Shown piece after piece: positions 24,679 through 32,724 of a stretch of 64,000 bases of DNA. Where the stretch lies: contig NC_015276.1 in assembly GCF_000192865.1 (NCBI RefSeq), positions 992,001 to 1,056,000 of the forward strand, read 5' to 3'. The position numbers and the translations under genes are program-made. The stretch comes from Marinomonas mediterranea MMB-1 (GTDB taxonomy: Bacteria; Pseudomonadota; Gammaproteobacteria; Pseudomonadales; Marinomonadaceae). Position 1 is the stretch's first letter. Each line of letters opens with the position of its first letter. The notes under the pieces are model-generated. The model saw nothing but the letters and a program-made list of their open reading frames with translations. It did no database searches and was not told where the DNA came from.

Positions 24679-25734
24679 AAGTGCGACACTTTTCATTTCA
24701 AGCCGCTAAGCACATCTCTTTAAATACGACTGCTGGCTGCTTAAACCCTAAACACTTCCTTGGGCGATAGTTGATTCTCGTCATCGCCCAGTGAATCATG
24801 TCATCTTCAATCTCTCTTAAATCTGTTCCTTTACGCACATATTGCCTTAAAAGACCGTTACTGTTTTCGTTCGCGCCACGCTCCCAAGAGCTATAAGGGT
24901 GGGCAAAATAGACTTTGGTATCCAGCGCTTCTGCAATCTTAGCGTGATGAGCAAATTCTCTACCGTTATCTGCTGTAATCGTATGTACGTGATCTTTAAA
25001 GGGCATTAACAACTCTATTGTCGCTTGAGTGACATCTACGGCAGACTTTGAATTCACTTTCTTTATCAAGTAAAAACGCGTCGTTCGCTCAAGTAGCGTG
25101 ACAATCGAGCCTGTTCCACTTTTACCTAAAACCGTGTCTATCTCCCAATCTCCAAAACGTTTTCGCGTATCGACAATATCAGGACGCTCCTCTATGGATA
25201 CAGCGTTCTTTATAACTTCATCTTTTGTTCGTTTGCCTTTTCGATAGCGCTTATGACCCTGCCTTAAGTGTCGGTAAAGTATTCCTTTGCGCCTTTTATC
25301 ATCATGAATGTATTGATAAATCCACTCATGACTGACTGGAACGCCACATAGCCTCAATACGTTAGATACTTGCTCTGGACTCCAGTCAAACTCAATAAGA
25401 GTCCGTATATAATTGATCGTTTTTGTTGGTATTCGATACTTTGCAGACCTCTTTCGTCTTGTTAGACAAAGAGTGTGTGCTTCCTTAGGGCAATAGCGTT
25501 TTGCTTGCCTGTTACGCTTTAATTCACGATAAACCGTGGCTTTATGACACTTAATGGCATTGGCTATATTGGGCACTGACATTTTTTGTTCTAAAAGAGC
25601 GGAAATCTGGTATCGTTTCCCTTCGGTCAACTGCTGATAATTCATGTTTGTACTGCTTGTTTTTGTGGTGAAAAGAAGTGTACCAACTTCAGCAGTTGGC
25701 TTCTTCTACACCTGTCTTGCAGTGTCGCACTTAT
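24679..25734 (-). mobile_element. IS30-family insertion sequence
   Basis: About 1,056 bp with short terminal inverted repeats AAGTGCGACACT (24679-24690) and AGTGTCGCACTT (25723-25734), carrying one transposase gene. It sits between the AAA gene and the 314-aa gene without breaking either. I see no clear target-site duplication, so the exact ends could shift by a few bases. With it removed, the two genes would be about 49 bp apart. Confidence 0.85.
24698..25645 (-). CDS. IS30-family transposase
   Basis: A 315-aa DDE transposase. The N-terminal helix-turn-helix reads LTEGKRYQISALLEQKMSVPNIANAI in part, followed by HKATVYRELKRN. The catalytic acidic residues lie in FGDWEIDTVLG, ITADNGREFA and WERGANENSNGLLRQY. 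It is intact and presumably active. It is transcribed against the flanking genes, so its insertion may also weaken read-through into the downstream gene. Confidence 0.96.
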   Translation of the reverse strand: MNYQQLTEGKRYQISALLEQKMSVPNIANAIKCHKATVYRELKRNRQAKRYCPKEAHTLCLTRRKRSAKYRIPTKTINYIRTLIEFDWSPEQVSNVLRLCGVPVSHEWIYQYIHDDKRRKGILYRHLRQGHKRYRKGKRTKDEVIKNAVSIEERPDIVDTRKRFGDWEIDTVLGKSGTGSIVTLLERTTRFYLIKKVNSKSAVDVTQATIELLMPFKDHVHTITADNGREFAHHAKIAEALDTKVYFAHPYSSWERGANENSNGLLRQYVRKGTDLREIEDDMIHWAMTRINYRPRKCLGFKQPAVVFKEMCLAA

Positions 25735-25772
25735 TATCAGAATTTAGGAGTAATTGACATAGGGAAACGAAA

Positions 25773-26717
25773 ATGACTGATGCTGCCAAAGTCTATTTAT
25801 CATTATACAGCGTCGATTGCCTTAGTTCAGCTACTAGATATGAAGATGTAGACAATATAGTTGCATGCCTTAAAGAAACCTTGACTCTTTATGATCGATC
25901 AAAAAATGTCCACATTGAGTGTCCTAATGACTTATTTGAATTTGGTGATATAGGCTCATCACTAGGTGATAGATTACTTGATATCCTAGATGATAATTGG
26001 GATTATTATCTATTTTATTTAGCGGAGATAAATAAAATAGTGTTAGGATACGTTAAACACAATAACACAGAATGTTTAATTTTTTTAATTAAGAATCAAC
26101 TAATCGATCTTCCTAGACATTATGCATTTGTAATATCAAACAAGTATCAATGGCCAGATATAGTCATGGATCAACATACAACTTCTTGGAAAGATACTCT
26201 TAATAAAAACTCGAAATTTATTTCTGATAGTAACGGAAATGTTGATAACTTTATTGCATGGTCTGAAATGAACTATGAATATATTGATTTTCATCCAGAT
26301 TTAAAAAACACTCTTTCAACGATTCAGGTGGGAACCTATATTGACTATCAATCTCAGCTATCACATTGCTTGAATACTTTAAATCAGTCCTATCACCTAA
26401 TTTCCAATGATCCTAACAAAAATCAAGAAGACCTCAACGTAATTTCAGCATATTCACATACACTTGGAAATAGCTTAAGTTGTACTAGACAAGCGAAGAA
26501 TAAAGTTTCTGCGATTTTCAGTCCCCCTCCTTTAGTGGCTTCTTCTGAGTTTGAAGAGATAAATTGTGAGTATCATCTTAAAATTGACACGGATGATAAT
26601 GGAAATCGAATTCCACATGGAAAAGGCAATCCAGTTCGAGTTTATTTTGGTTTGAAGACATATAAAGAATACGAACGAAAGCAAATCAAATTAGCTCATA
26701 TGGGTAAACATCTATAA
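25773..26717 (+). CDS. Unknown 314-aa protein of the accessory island
   Basis: I do not recognise this protein. It is soluble, acidic and rich in Asn, Asp and Tyr, without signal peptide or membrane segment. The first 240 residues are mostly helical with no known motif. The last 50 form a compact module beginning at CEYHLKID, continuing through GKGNPVRVYFGLK and ending in LAHMGKHL. The alternation of charged and aromatic residues there suggests a beta-rich, possibly RNase- or toxin-like end, which is a guess. AGGGA lies about ten bases before the ATG. An IS30 element separates it from the AAA gene, and composition is as AT-rich as the rest of the island, so it probably belongs to the same system. 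Confidence 0.7.
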   Translation: MTDAAKVYLSLYSVDCLSSATRYEDVDNIVACLKETLTLYDRSKNVHIECPNDLFEFGDIGSSLGDRLLDILDDNWDYYLFYLAEINKIVLGYVKHNNTECLIFLIKNQLIDLPRHYAFVISNKYQWPDIVMDQHTTSWKDTLNKNSKFISDSNGNVDNFIAWSEMNYEYIDFHPDLKNTLSTIQVGTYIDYQSQLSHCLNTLNQSYHLISNDPNKNQEDLNVISAYSHTLGNSLSCTRQAKNKVSAIFSPPPLVASSEFEEINCEYHLKIDTDDNGNRIPHGKGNPVRVYFGLKTYKEYERKQIKLAHMGKHL

Positions 26718-27130
26718 AAAATTAAAATTTTCTTTGTTTAATATATTAAAGTAAAAGCCCTCTAAACAGATTCATCACTTATTATCTGGATTAAGGTCTA
26801 GGCTTTTAGAAAGTGTTTCTTAGATATCTATAGTAACCGACATATTCTTGCCGTCTTGTTCGCGCTTGGAAACTTAATGCGAGTCGACCAAATGATACGA
26901 TTTTCACGGGGTTAATCGGTCTGTCGACTCCAAAAAAGTGGGAGTAAAAATCCCAAAATGGTGCCTAAAGCGCACGAAATTTATGTTTATAGAACGCAAA
27001 TGCAAAACTTCAACGCTGAGCGACTAATAGACTGAGTTATTCATAGGTTCCCTTAAGCTCGACTGAGATTGGTCTATACGTGAAAGGTAGTCGTGAAACA
27101 CTTCATGGAGTGTTATTTAGGTTTTCGTTT
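26718..27130. other. Non-coding stretch at the right end of the island
   Basis: About 410 bases without a supported gene. It holds the inverted repeat GAGTCGAC (26881-26888) / GTCGACTC (26923-26930), then a short GGGA/TCCC stem near 26941-26955. A weak hairpin (AACACT/AGTGTT, about 27099-27114) may terminate the helicase gene on the minus strand. Confidence 0.5.
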
Positions 27131-28411
27131 CTACTTTTTCTTCCTAACCGCAAACGGGTTACTTCTTAGTCCGTCGTTTGGCTTGTCTGCCAGTGTTGGT
27201 TTTTTCTCTGCGGTTTTCTTTGCATCTTTTTTCGATTTGGTCGGTTTGGCTTTGGCTTTTCGTTGCAGTGGGATGTCGTGGTCTGGGTGAAAACCATCGA
27301 TGTATTTACGGGTGATTTTCTTTCCTGTGAGAGCTTCGATGTCTAACAAGGCGTCGAACTCGTCTGCGCTGGCGATGGAGAAGGCTTGTCCTGCGTGCCC
27401 TGCACGGCCAGTACGGCCAATACGGTGGATGTAGTCTTCAGAGACTTTAGGTAAGTCGTAGTTGATCACCAGCGGGAGGTTTTGAATATCGATACCACGT
27501 GCGGCAACGTCGGTTGCGACGAGTATTGAAATCTCGTTGTTTTTAAACTGATCGAAGACGTGTATACGCTCGTCTTGTGTTCTGTCGCTGTGCAGCGCGC
27601 CAGCGCTGATTCCATCTTGGTTTAATGCTTGCGCAACTAAGTCGGCGTTCTTCTTCGTGTTGGTGAAGACAATCACTTGGGCATGCGGTTTACGATTAAG
27701 CAGCTCCAGCAGTAGCTCGGTTTTACGTTTTTTATCGACCGGATGCAGCCATTGGTTTATGTTCGGCTTGGCCGCGGCTTTTTGGATCGTCGTCACGTCT
27801 TTAGGTTGGTTCAGTATCTTCTTTGCCAGTTTTTTGATTGGCGGCGCGAAGGTCGCTGAAAAGAGCAGTGTTTGGCGTTGTTTCGGAAGTGCCTGAATAA
27901 TCTGGTCAAGCTCCTTGGCGAAGCCAAGATCGAGCAACCTGTCGGCTTCATCCAATACCAAATGCGTGAGCGAATCAAAAAGTATGTCACCTCTTTGATG
28001 CAGGTCTAACAATCTTCCCGGCGTTGCGACTAAAATGTCAGAACCGCGCTTAAGGTATTTTCGTTGAGGTAAGACACGCACTCCGCCGAAAATGACTTGA
28101 TGGCGTAAGGTAAGGTGTTCGTTAAACGCTTTGATATTGGCGTTTAATTGAATCGCTAGCTCTCGCGTTGGCGCAATGATTAAGCAACGTACGTGATTCG
28201 GTTTGGCCTTTTCGCCGTCTTTTAGGGCTTGCAAGATAGGCAAACAAAATGCCGCTGTCTTACCTGAACCTGTTTGGGCGGTGGCGATTAAGTCATGCCC
28301 TTGCAGTATTTCAGGGATGGCTTGCTCTTGTATCGACGTTGGAGCTGTCAACTCAAGCGTGTCTAATGCGCTAAGAATCTCTTGGTCTAAGCCGAATTTC
28401 GAAAATGTCAT
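27131..28411 (-). CDS. DEAD-box ATP-dependent RNA helicase, RhlE-like
   Basis: A 426-aa helicase with the motifs in order: a Q motif (FSKFGLDQEIL ... PTSIQEQAIP), AQTGSGKTAAF (I), PTRELAIQ (Ia), VLDEADRLLDLGF (II), LFSATF (III), ATDVAARGIDIQNL (V) and HRIGRTGRAG (VI). A Lys-rich tail (KAKAKPTKSKKDAKKTAEKK) is typical for RNA binding. I chose the ATG at 28411 because the Q motif follows at once; the open frame extends 27 codons to a GTG without a family-like sequence. It should remodel RNA in ribosome assembly or decay, exact target unknown. Confidence 0.94.
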   Translation of the reverse strand: MTFSKFGLDQEILSALDTLELTAPTSIQEQAIPEILQGHDLIATAQTGSGKTAAFCLPILQALKDGEKAKPNHVRCLIIAPTRELAIQLNANIKAFNEHLTLRHQVIFGGVRVLPQRKYLKRGSDILVATPGRLLDLHQRGDILFDSLTHLVLDEADRLLDLGFAKELDQIIQALPKQRQTLLFSATFAPPIKKLAKKILNQPKDVTTIQKAAAKPNINQWLHPVDKKRKTELLLELLNRKPHAQVIVFTNTKKNADLVAQALNQDGISAGALHSDRTQDERIHVFDQFKNNEISILVATDVAARGIDIQNLPLVINYDLPKVSEDYIHRIGRTGRAGHAGQAFSIASADEFDALLDIEALTGKKITRKYIDGFHPDHDIPLQRKAKAKPTKSKKDAKKTAEKKPTLADKPNDGLRSNPFAVRKKK

Positions 28412-28698
28412 AGAAGATTGAATCACTTTTGTAAGGTATGCTTGCGCTTCGCTTGAGAAGCCTTTGCTAAAGGAGGCTGCAAATAAGCTCACGTATTTCA
28501 GTGTGCGGCTTTGCCTGTATCATTGGCAGCGTCTTTAATTGCGGTATTCTACCGTGTCGAGCGCCGTAAACATAGAATTGGGTTAGATTGTTTAAAGAAT
28601 AAGTGACTTTGAGAGACCTAGCGCGCAGCCGTCGTGCGACGGCCTCTTTGAGTGAGAAGGGGCTCTTTGAGCCAGACAGTATTAAGAAGCATAAACAT

Positions 28699-29880
28699 AT
28701 GGTGAAACGAGTCGTTATTTCAGGCGCAGGTATCGGTGGTTTAGCGACGGCGCTTTCGTGCGCTAAGCAAGGCTTTGATGTGACCGTGTTGGAGCAGGCC
28801 AAAGAGATTAAGGAAGTGGGTGCAGGGCTACAAATGAGCCCGAATGCCATGAAAGTCCTGCAAGCGCTGGATGTCTCGGAGCGGTTGGCCAGCGTGTCTT
28901 TTTCTCCTGAATATGCGGGGATACGCCACTATCAGACCGGCGCGTACTTTTTGAAGTCTCCGTTAGGGGAGGCTGCTGTGCATCGCTACGACGCGCCATA
29001 TTGGCATTTGCACCGAGCGGATTTAATCAGCGTCTTGTACCAAGCTTGCTTAGAAAACCAAGTTGATATCAAGCTAAACACGCAGGTGACAGGTTACCAA
29101 AACCAGCCTAAGCAGGTTGAAGTACAGACAAACCAAGGTAAGATAACGGCCGATATTTTAGTTGGGGCAGATGGTATTAAGTCCACAACCCGCCAAGCGA
29201 TGAAAGGCGAAGAGGCGGTTGAGTTTACTGGCCAAGTGGCTTGGCGCGGTACGATCAATACCAAGCAACACCCTGATTTACATATACCACCCGAAGCGTG
29301 CGTATGGGCGGGGCCTGCTAAGCATTTAGTGACTTACTATCTGCGAGGTGGGGATTTAATTAATTTTGTGGCGGTTGAGGAAAAAGCAGACTGGCAACAT
29401 GAAAACTGGCGTCAGGAAGGCGATATTAACACGCTAAGAGCGTCGTTTTCTGGTTGGCACCCAACGGTGACAAAATTATTAGAAGCCTGTGATGAAAGCT
29501 TTATATGGGCATTAAACTCGCGCCCTCAGTTGGATTCTTGGCGTGATGGTCGCGTGGTTTTGCTTGGTGACGCTTGTCATCCAATGCTACCCTTTATGGC
29601 GCAAGGCGCTGCAATGGCGATTGAAGATGCTTATGTGCTGTCAAAAAGCCTAAAAGAGCACGGTGATGACATCGGTCTGAATCATTATCAAGACGCTCGT
29701 ATACCAAGAACGCGTGCTATTCAGGCTATGTCTAAATCGAACACGTCCTTGTTTCATATGCACGGTGGCGCTGTGGGCGCATTGCGTTTGAACGCGGTAC
29801 GTTTGGCAACTCGATTCATGCCTTCGGTTGCGAATACGAAGCTTGACCCTGTCTATGGGTACGATGCGACAAAAGTGTAA
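28699..29880 (+). CDS. FAD-dependent aromatic-type monooxygenase
   Basis: A 393-aa class A flavoprotein hydroxylase. The FAD Rossmann loop is VVISGAGIGGLATALSCA at the N-terminus, the DG motif is DILVGADGIKST (about 155-165), and the second FAD motif is GDACHPMLPFMAQGAAMAIEDA (about 285-306), which I give here only as landmarks. It resembles salicylate or 6-hydroxynicotinate monooxygenases. I chose the ATG at 28699, where the Rossmann strand begins, not the in-frame ATG 32 codons upstream. Substrate unknown. It is followed by an EamA exporter 73 bp downstream. Confidence 0.9.
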   Translation: MVKRVVISGAGIGGLATALSCAKQGFDVTVLEQAKEIKEVGAGLQMSPNAMKVLQALDVSERLASVSFSPEYAGIRHYQTGAYFLKSPLGEAAVHRYDAPYWHLHRADLISVLYQACLENQVDIKLNTQVTGYQNQPKQVEVQTNQGKITADILVGADGIKSTTRQAMKGEEAVEFTGQVAWRGTINTKQHPDLHIPPEACVWAGPAKHLVTYYLRGGDLINFVAVEEKADWQHENWRQEGDINTLRASFSGWHPTVTKLLEACDESFIWALNSRPQLDSWRDGRVVLLGDACHPMLPFMAQGAAMAIEDAYVLSKSLKEHGDDIGLNHYQDARIPRTRAIQAMSKSNTSLFHMHGGAVGALRLNAVRLATRFMPSVANTKLDPVYGYDATKV

Positions 29881-29953
29881 CGTTAAATACAGAGAGGCCG
29901 TCGCTTGCAATGTTGCGCAAAGGCCTCACAGAAAATAAAAATCATAATAAAGG

Positions 29954-30874
29954 ATGGTGTGTTTGACTAAAGGAGCCTCGTTAAAAGCTGAGTTAATCTT
30001 AGTGTTGGTGACCATTCTTGCGGCTTTCGGTTGGATTTTTTCCAAAGAATCGTTGCATGAACTGCCCCCTTTTTTCTTTATTTCTACCCGGTTTATATTA
30101 GCGGGTTTTATTCTGACGCTTGTGGCTCCCAAGTCTGTGTTAGGGATGACTCGAATTGATTGGAAACATGCCAGTTTCGTTGGCGGTTTAATGGGATTGG
30201 CGATGATGTTTTGGATAACCGGCCTTGACCAAATTCAAAATATTGGTGTTGGAGCGTTTATCAGTAGCCTTGGTGTGGTGTTTGTGCCTTTGGTCGCTCG
30301 GCTTATTTTTAAAGACTCGTCGTCAAGAAGTATTTGGTTTGCGTTGCCTATTGCGGTTATCGGGCTCGGGTGTTTGTCCTTAGGAAGCGTGCAGTCAGCG
30401 ATTGGTTTTGAGTTTGCTCAACTTTATTTTTTGGTCGCCGCGTGCTTTTTAGCGCTGCAATTTACGTTTCTGTCTAAGCTGACGGCCTCGATCAATTCAT
30501 TTGGGTTAACCGCGGTACAGTTGATGGCAACAGGTGTGATGATTTTAGTGGTCTCTTTGTTGACGGAAGAGGTGCCAGCCACCGTGTCTTTGTCAACATT
30601 AGGTTGGTTCTTTTCGAGTGTGTTCATCGCCACGACACTGCGTTTTTTATTGCAAACCTATGCAATGAGTTTGGCGTCAGCGAGTCATGCGGCCATTATT
30701 ATGAACTTAGAACCTGTCTGGACAGCTGTGTTTGCTGTATTTTGGTATTCTGAGAGAATGACAAGCTGGCAGTTGTTGGGTTGTACTTTCGTGTTCATTG
30801 CTATGCTGGTGGCTAAATGGTCCGCTGTAAAGTCATTTATTAGAAAAAATGAAAGAAAGCGTTTCTTTCATTAA
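29954..30874 (+). CDS. EamA/DMT-superfamily transporter
   Basis: A 306-aa protein with ten predicted transmembrane helices in two EamA repeats (IFSKESLHELPPFFFISTRF in the first, ASHAAIIMNLEPVWTAVFAVFWYSERM in the second, each cited as a landmark in part). Such carriers export or import small metabolites. The ATG at 29954 is adjacent to AAAGG; a TTG at 29963 with better spacing is possible. Its last 42 bp overlap the 3' end of the convergent TetR gene. Substrate unknown. Confidence 0.88.
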   Translation: MVCLTKGASLKAELILVLVTILAAFGWIFSKESLHELPPFFFISTRFILAGFILTLVAPKSVLGMTRIDWKHASFVGGLMGLAMMFWITGLDQIQNIGVGAFISSLGVVFVPLVARLIFKDSSSRSIWFALPIAVIGLGCLSLGSVQSAIGFEFAQLYFLVAACFLALQFTFLSKLTASINSFGLTAVQLMATGVMILVVSLLTEEVPATVSLSTLGWFFSSVFIATTLRFLLQTYAMSLASASHAAIIMNLEPVWTAVFAVFWYSERMTSWQLLGCTFVFIAMLVAKWSAVKSFIRKNERKRFFH

Positions 30875-31405
30875 GGTTTCAAAGTCGTCCGAATAGGGGG
30901 CGTCATGTAAATAAGCGCGATTCAATATCCCCTCTGTTAATGTTACCAATAGTTCAACTTTTGGCGCTGCTTGCTCCCGCGACATGCCATACTTTTGTTT
31001 CATGATGGTGAGTGACTGTTCTCGTAATACTCTGTGAGAGTGTTGGCAAATTTCTGCAATTTTGGGGTTACGGGCCGCTTCGGCGTTAATTTCCGCGTTG
31101 ATGATTCGATAATCAACGAGTTCCTTATCCGGTGTTTCTAAAAAGGTATTCAACCACTCTTCTTGATCAAGAAAGGCGTCGAGGTAGGTTAAATGTGTCT
31201 GCGTTTGGCGCTCTACTAAAGCACAGATAATGTCATCTTTATGGGCAAAGTATCGGTATATTTGCCCGACGCTCAAAGAGGCCGTTTTGGCGACCTCGTT
31301 CATGCTGGCTTTATGGAAGCCTTTGGTTAAAGCATTTTTGACCAATGCATCGATGATCACATCTCGACGGTTCGGCTCGTCGACTAAAGACTTATTAGAT
31401 TTCAT
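30833..31405 (-). CDS. TetR-family repressor of the adjacent RND pump
   Basis: A 190-aa regulator. The N-terminal helix-turn-helix is classic for the family (IIDALVKNALTKGFHKASM, then EVAKTASLSVGQIYRYFAHKDDIICAL). The ligand domain is unassigned. It is divergent from the RND efflux genes, and a perfect 22-bp palindrome lies between them, so it most likely represses both its own gene and the pump. Its final codons overlap the end of the convergent EamA gene by 42 bp. Confidence 0.92.
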   Translation of the reverse strand: MKSNKSLVDEPNRRDVIIDALVKNALTKGFHKASMNEVAKTASLSVGQIYRYFAHKDDIICALVERQTQTHLTYLDAFLDQEEWLNTFLETPDKELVDYRIINAEINAEAARNPKIAEICQHSHRVLREQSLTIMKQKYGMSREQAAPKVELLVTLTEGILNRAYLHDAPYSDDFETLMKETLSFIFSNK

Positions 31406-31452
31406 TTTTTTACACGTTTCTCTGTATTTTGATCCAGCGCATTCGATTATAT

Positions 31453-31474
31453 TGAGAATGAACGTTCATTCTCA
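31453..31474. promoter_or_regulatory. Perfect 22-bp palindromic operator
   Basis: The centre reads GAGAATGAACGTTCATTCTC (31454-31473) with one more matching base on each side. It lies 48 bp from the TetR start and 27 bp from the periplasmic adaptor start. The GAATGAACGTTCATTC core is typical of TetR/AcrR-type sites. Confidence 0.88.
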
Positions 31475-31501
31475 TACGGCATTGATAGGAAGATAGCGAG
31501 C

Positions 31502-32719
31502 ATGTTGTCAAAATTCAAATTAATCTCAGGTGCATTGGCTGTTTCTTTGATCTTGGTCGGGTGCCAAGAGTCCTCAACGGACAAGGACGCCAAGGTTGGA
31601 AGTAAAGCAGCGCCGAGCGCACCAAAGGCGGTGGATGTTGGTGTCGTGCAAATTACGCCTCAATCTATTGAATTAACGTCCGAACTTCCTGGCAGAACGA
31701 AATCCAGTTTGGTCGCTGAGATCCGACCTCAGGTAGGCGGTATTATTGAACGTCGATTCTTTGAAGAAGGTCAAACGGTTCAAACTGGGGATGTATTGTA
31801 TGAGATTGACGACTCTACTTATGTGTCCTCTGTAAAGCAGGCGCAAGCGTCGCTTGAAAGTGCCAAAGCGAGCTACACATCGACGAAGCAAACCTATGAG
31901 CGTTATAAAACACTGAGAAAGCGTAATAACGTATCGCAGCAAAATCTAGATGACGCGAAAGTCGCGTATCTAGAAGCATTAGCCAATCAGAAGAAAGCGG
32001 AGGCGGCGTTAGAAAGCTCTCAAATAGATCTTGAACACACTCAAATCACATCGCCTATTTCTGGTCGAGTAGGCATTTCAGAAGTCACCGTTGGGGCATT
32101 GGTGACGGCCGCACAATCAACCACGCTCACCACGGTTCGCTCACTTGATCCTATCTATGTTGATTTGTCTCAGACCAGTGTCGATCAGCTACGCGTCCGT
32201 AATCTACTTTTGCAAGACGATGTGACGATAGGGTCGCAAAAAGTCTCACTGACGTTAGAGGATGATTCGACTTATCCTTATGCTGGGCAATTGAAAGCCC
32301 GTGAGATAAACGTCGATGAGTTAACGGGCAGTGTGACATTGCGAGCAGAGTTTCCAAACCCCGACGGCTTGTTGTTACCGGGTATGTTTGTCCGAGGCAA
32401 GATTAATGACATCGACCATTCCAAAGCGCTGCTTGTCCCTCAACAAGGTGTCAGCCGTGACCTAAAAGGAAAGCCCATTGCTTTCGTGGTAAACGCGCAA
32501 AACAAAATCGAAAAACGAGTACTGACAACAGAGCGTGCGCTGGGTAATCAATGGTTGGTTGTTAAGGGCATCAATGCTGGCGATCAGGTCGTCGTTGAGG
32601 GAACCGCAAAAATTCGTGCAGGCAGTCTGGTGAAAGCCGTTCAACTGCAAATGGATAAGCAAAGTGGTGCTATGGTCGCAGTAAATGAAGCGACATCGAC
32701 GCAGCCGCAAGGAGAATAA
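31502..32719 (+). CDS. RND efflux periplasmic adaptor (membrane fusion) lipoprotein
   Basis: A 405-aa AcrA/MexA-like adaptor. The signal ends in the lipobox LVGC (Cys21), so it is anchored to the inner membrane by lipid. The lipoyl half-motifs (VGGIIERRFFEEGQTVQTGDVLYEID, in part) flank a long coiled-coil hairpin (about 95-170), followed by beta-barrel and membrane-proximal domains (VPQQGVSRDLKGKPIAFVV). It bridges the pump gene 5 bp downstream to an outer-membrane channel. No TolC-like gene is in this window, so the channel is encoded elsewhere. Confidence 0.95.
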   Translation: MLSKFKLISGALAVSLILVGCQESSTDKDAKVGSKAAPSAPKAVDVGVVQITPQSIELTSELPGRTKSSLVAEIRPQVGGIIERRFFEEGQTVQTGDVLYEIDDSTYVSSVKQAQASLESAKASYTSTKQTYERYKTLRKRNNVSQQNLDDAKVAYLEALANQKKAEAALESSQIDLEHTQITSPISGRVGISEVTVGALVTAAQSTTLTTVRSLDPIYVDLSQTSVDQLRVRNLLLQDDVTIGSQKVSLTLEDDSTYPYAGQLKAREINVDELTGSVTLRAEFPNPDGLLLPGMFVRGKINDIDHSKALLVPQQGVSRDLKGKPIAFVVNAQNKIEKRVLTTERALGNQWLVVKGINAGDQVVVEGTAKIRAGSLVKAVQLQMDKQSGAMVAVNEATSTQPQGE

Positions 32720-32724
32720 GAGCG

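Noticed and set aside
19847..27130. Integration of the accessory island into the tRNA 3' end
   Set aside because: No integrase gene and no repeated tRNA 3' segment was found at the far end, so proximity alone does not prove it.
28467..28850. 127-codon minus-strand open frame ahead of the helicase
   Set aside because: It is mostly antisense to the flavin monooxygenase, and its composition mirrors that gene.
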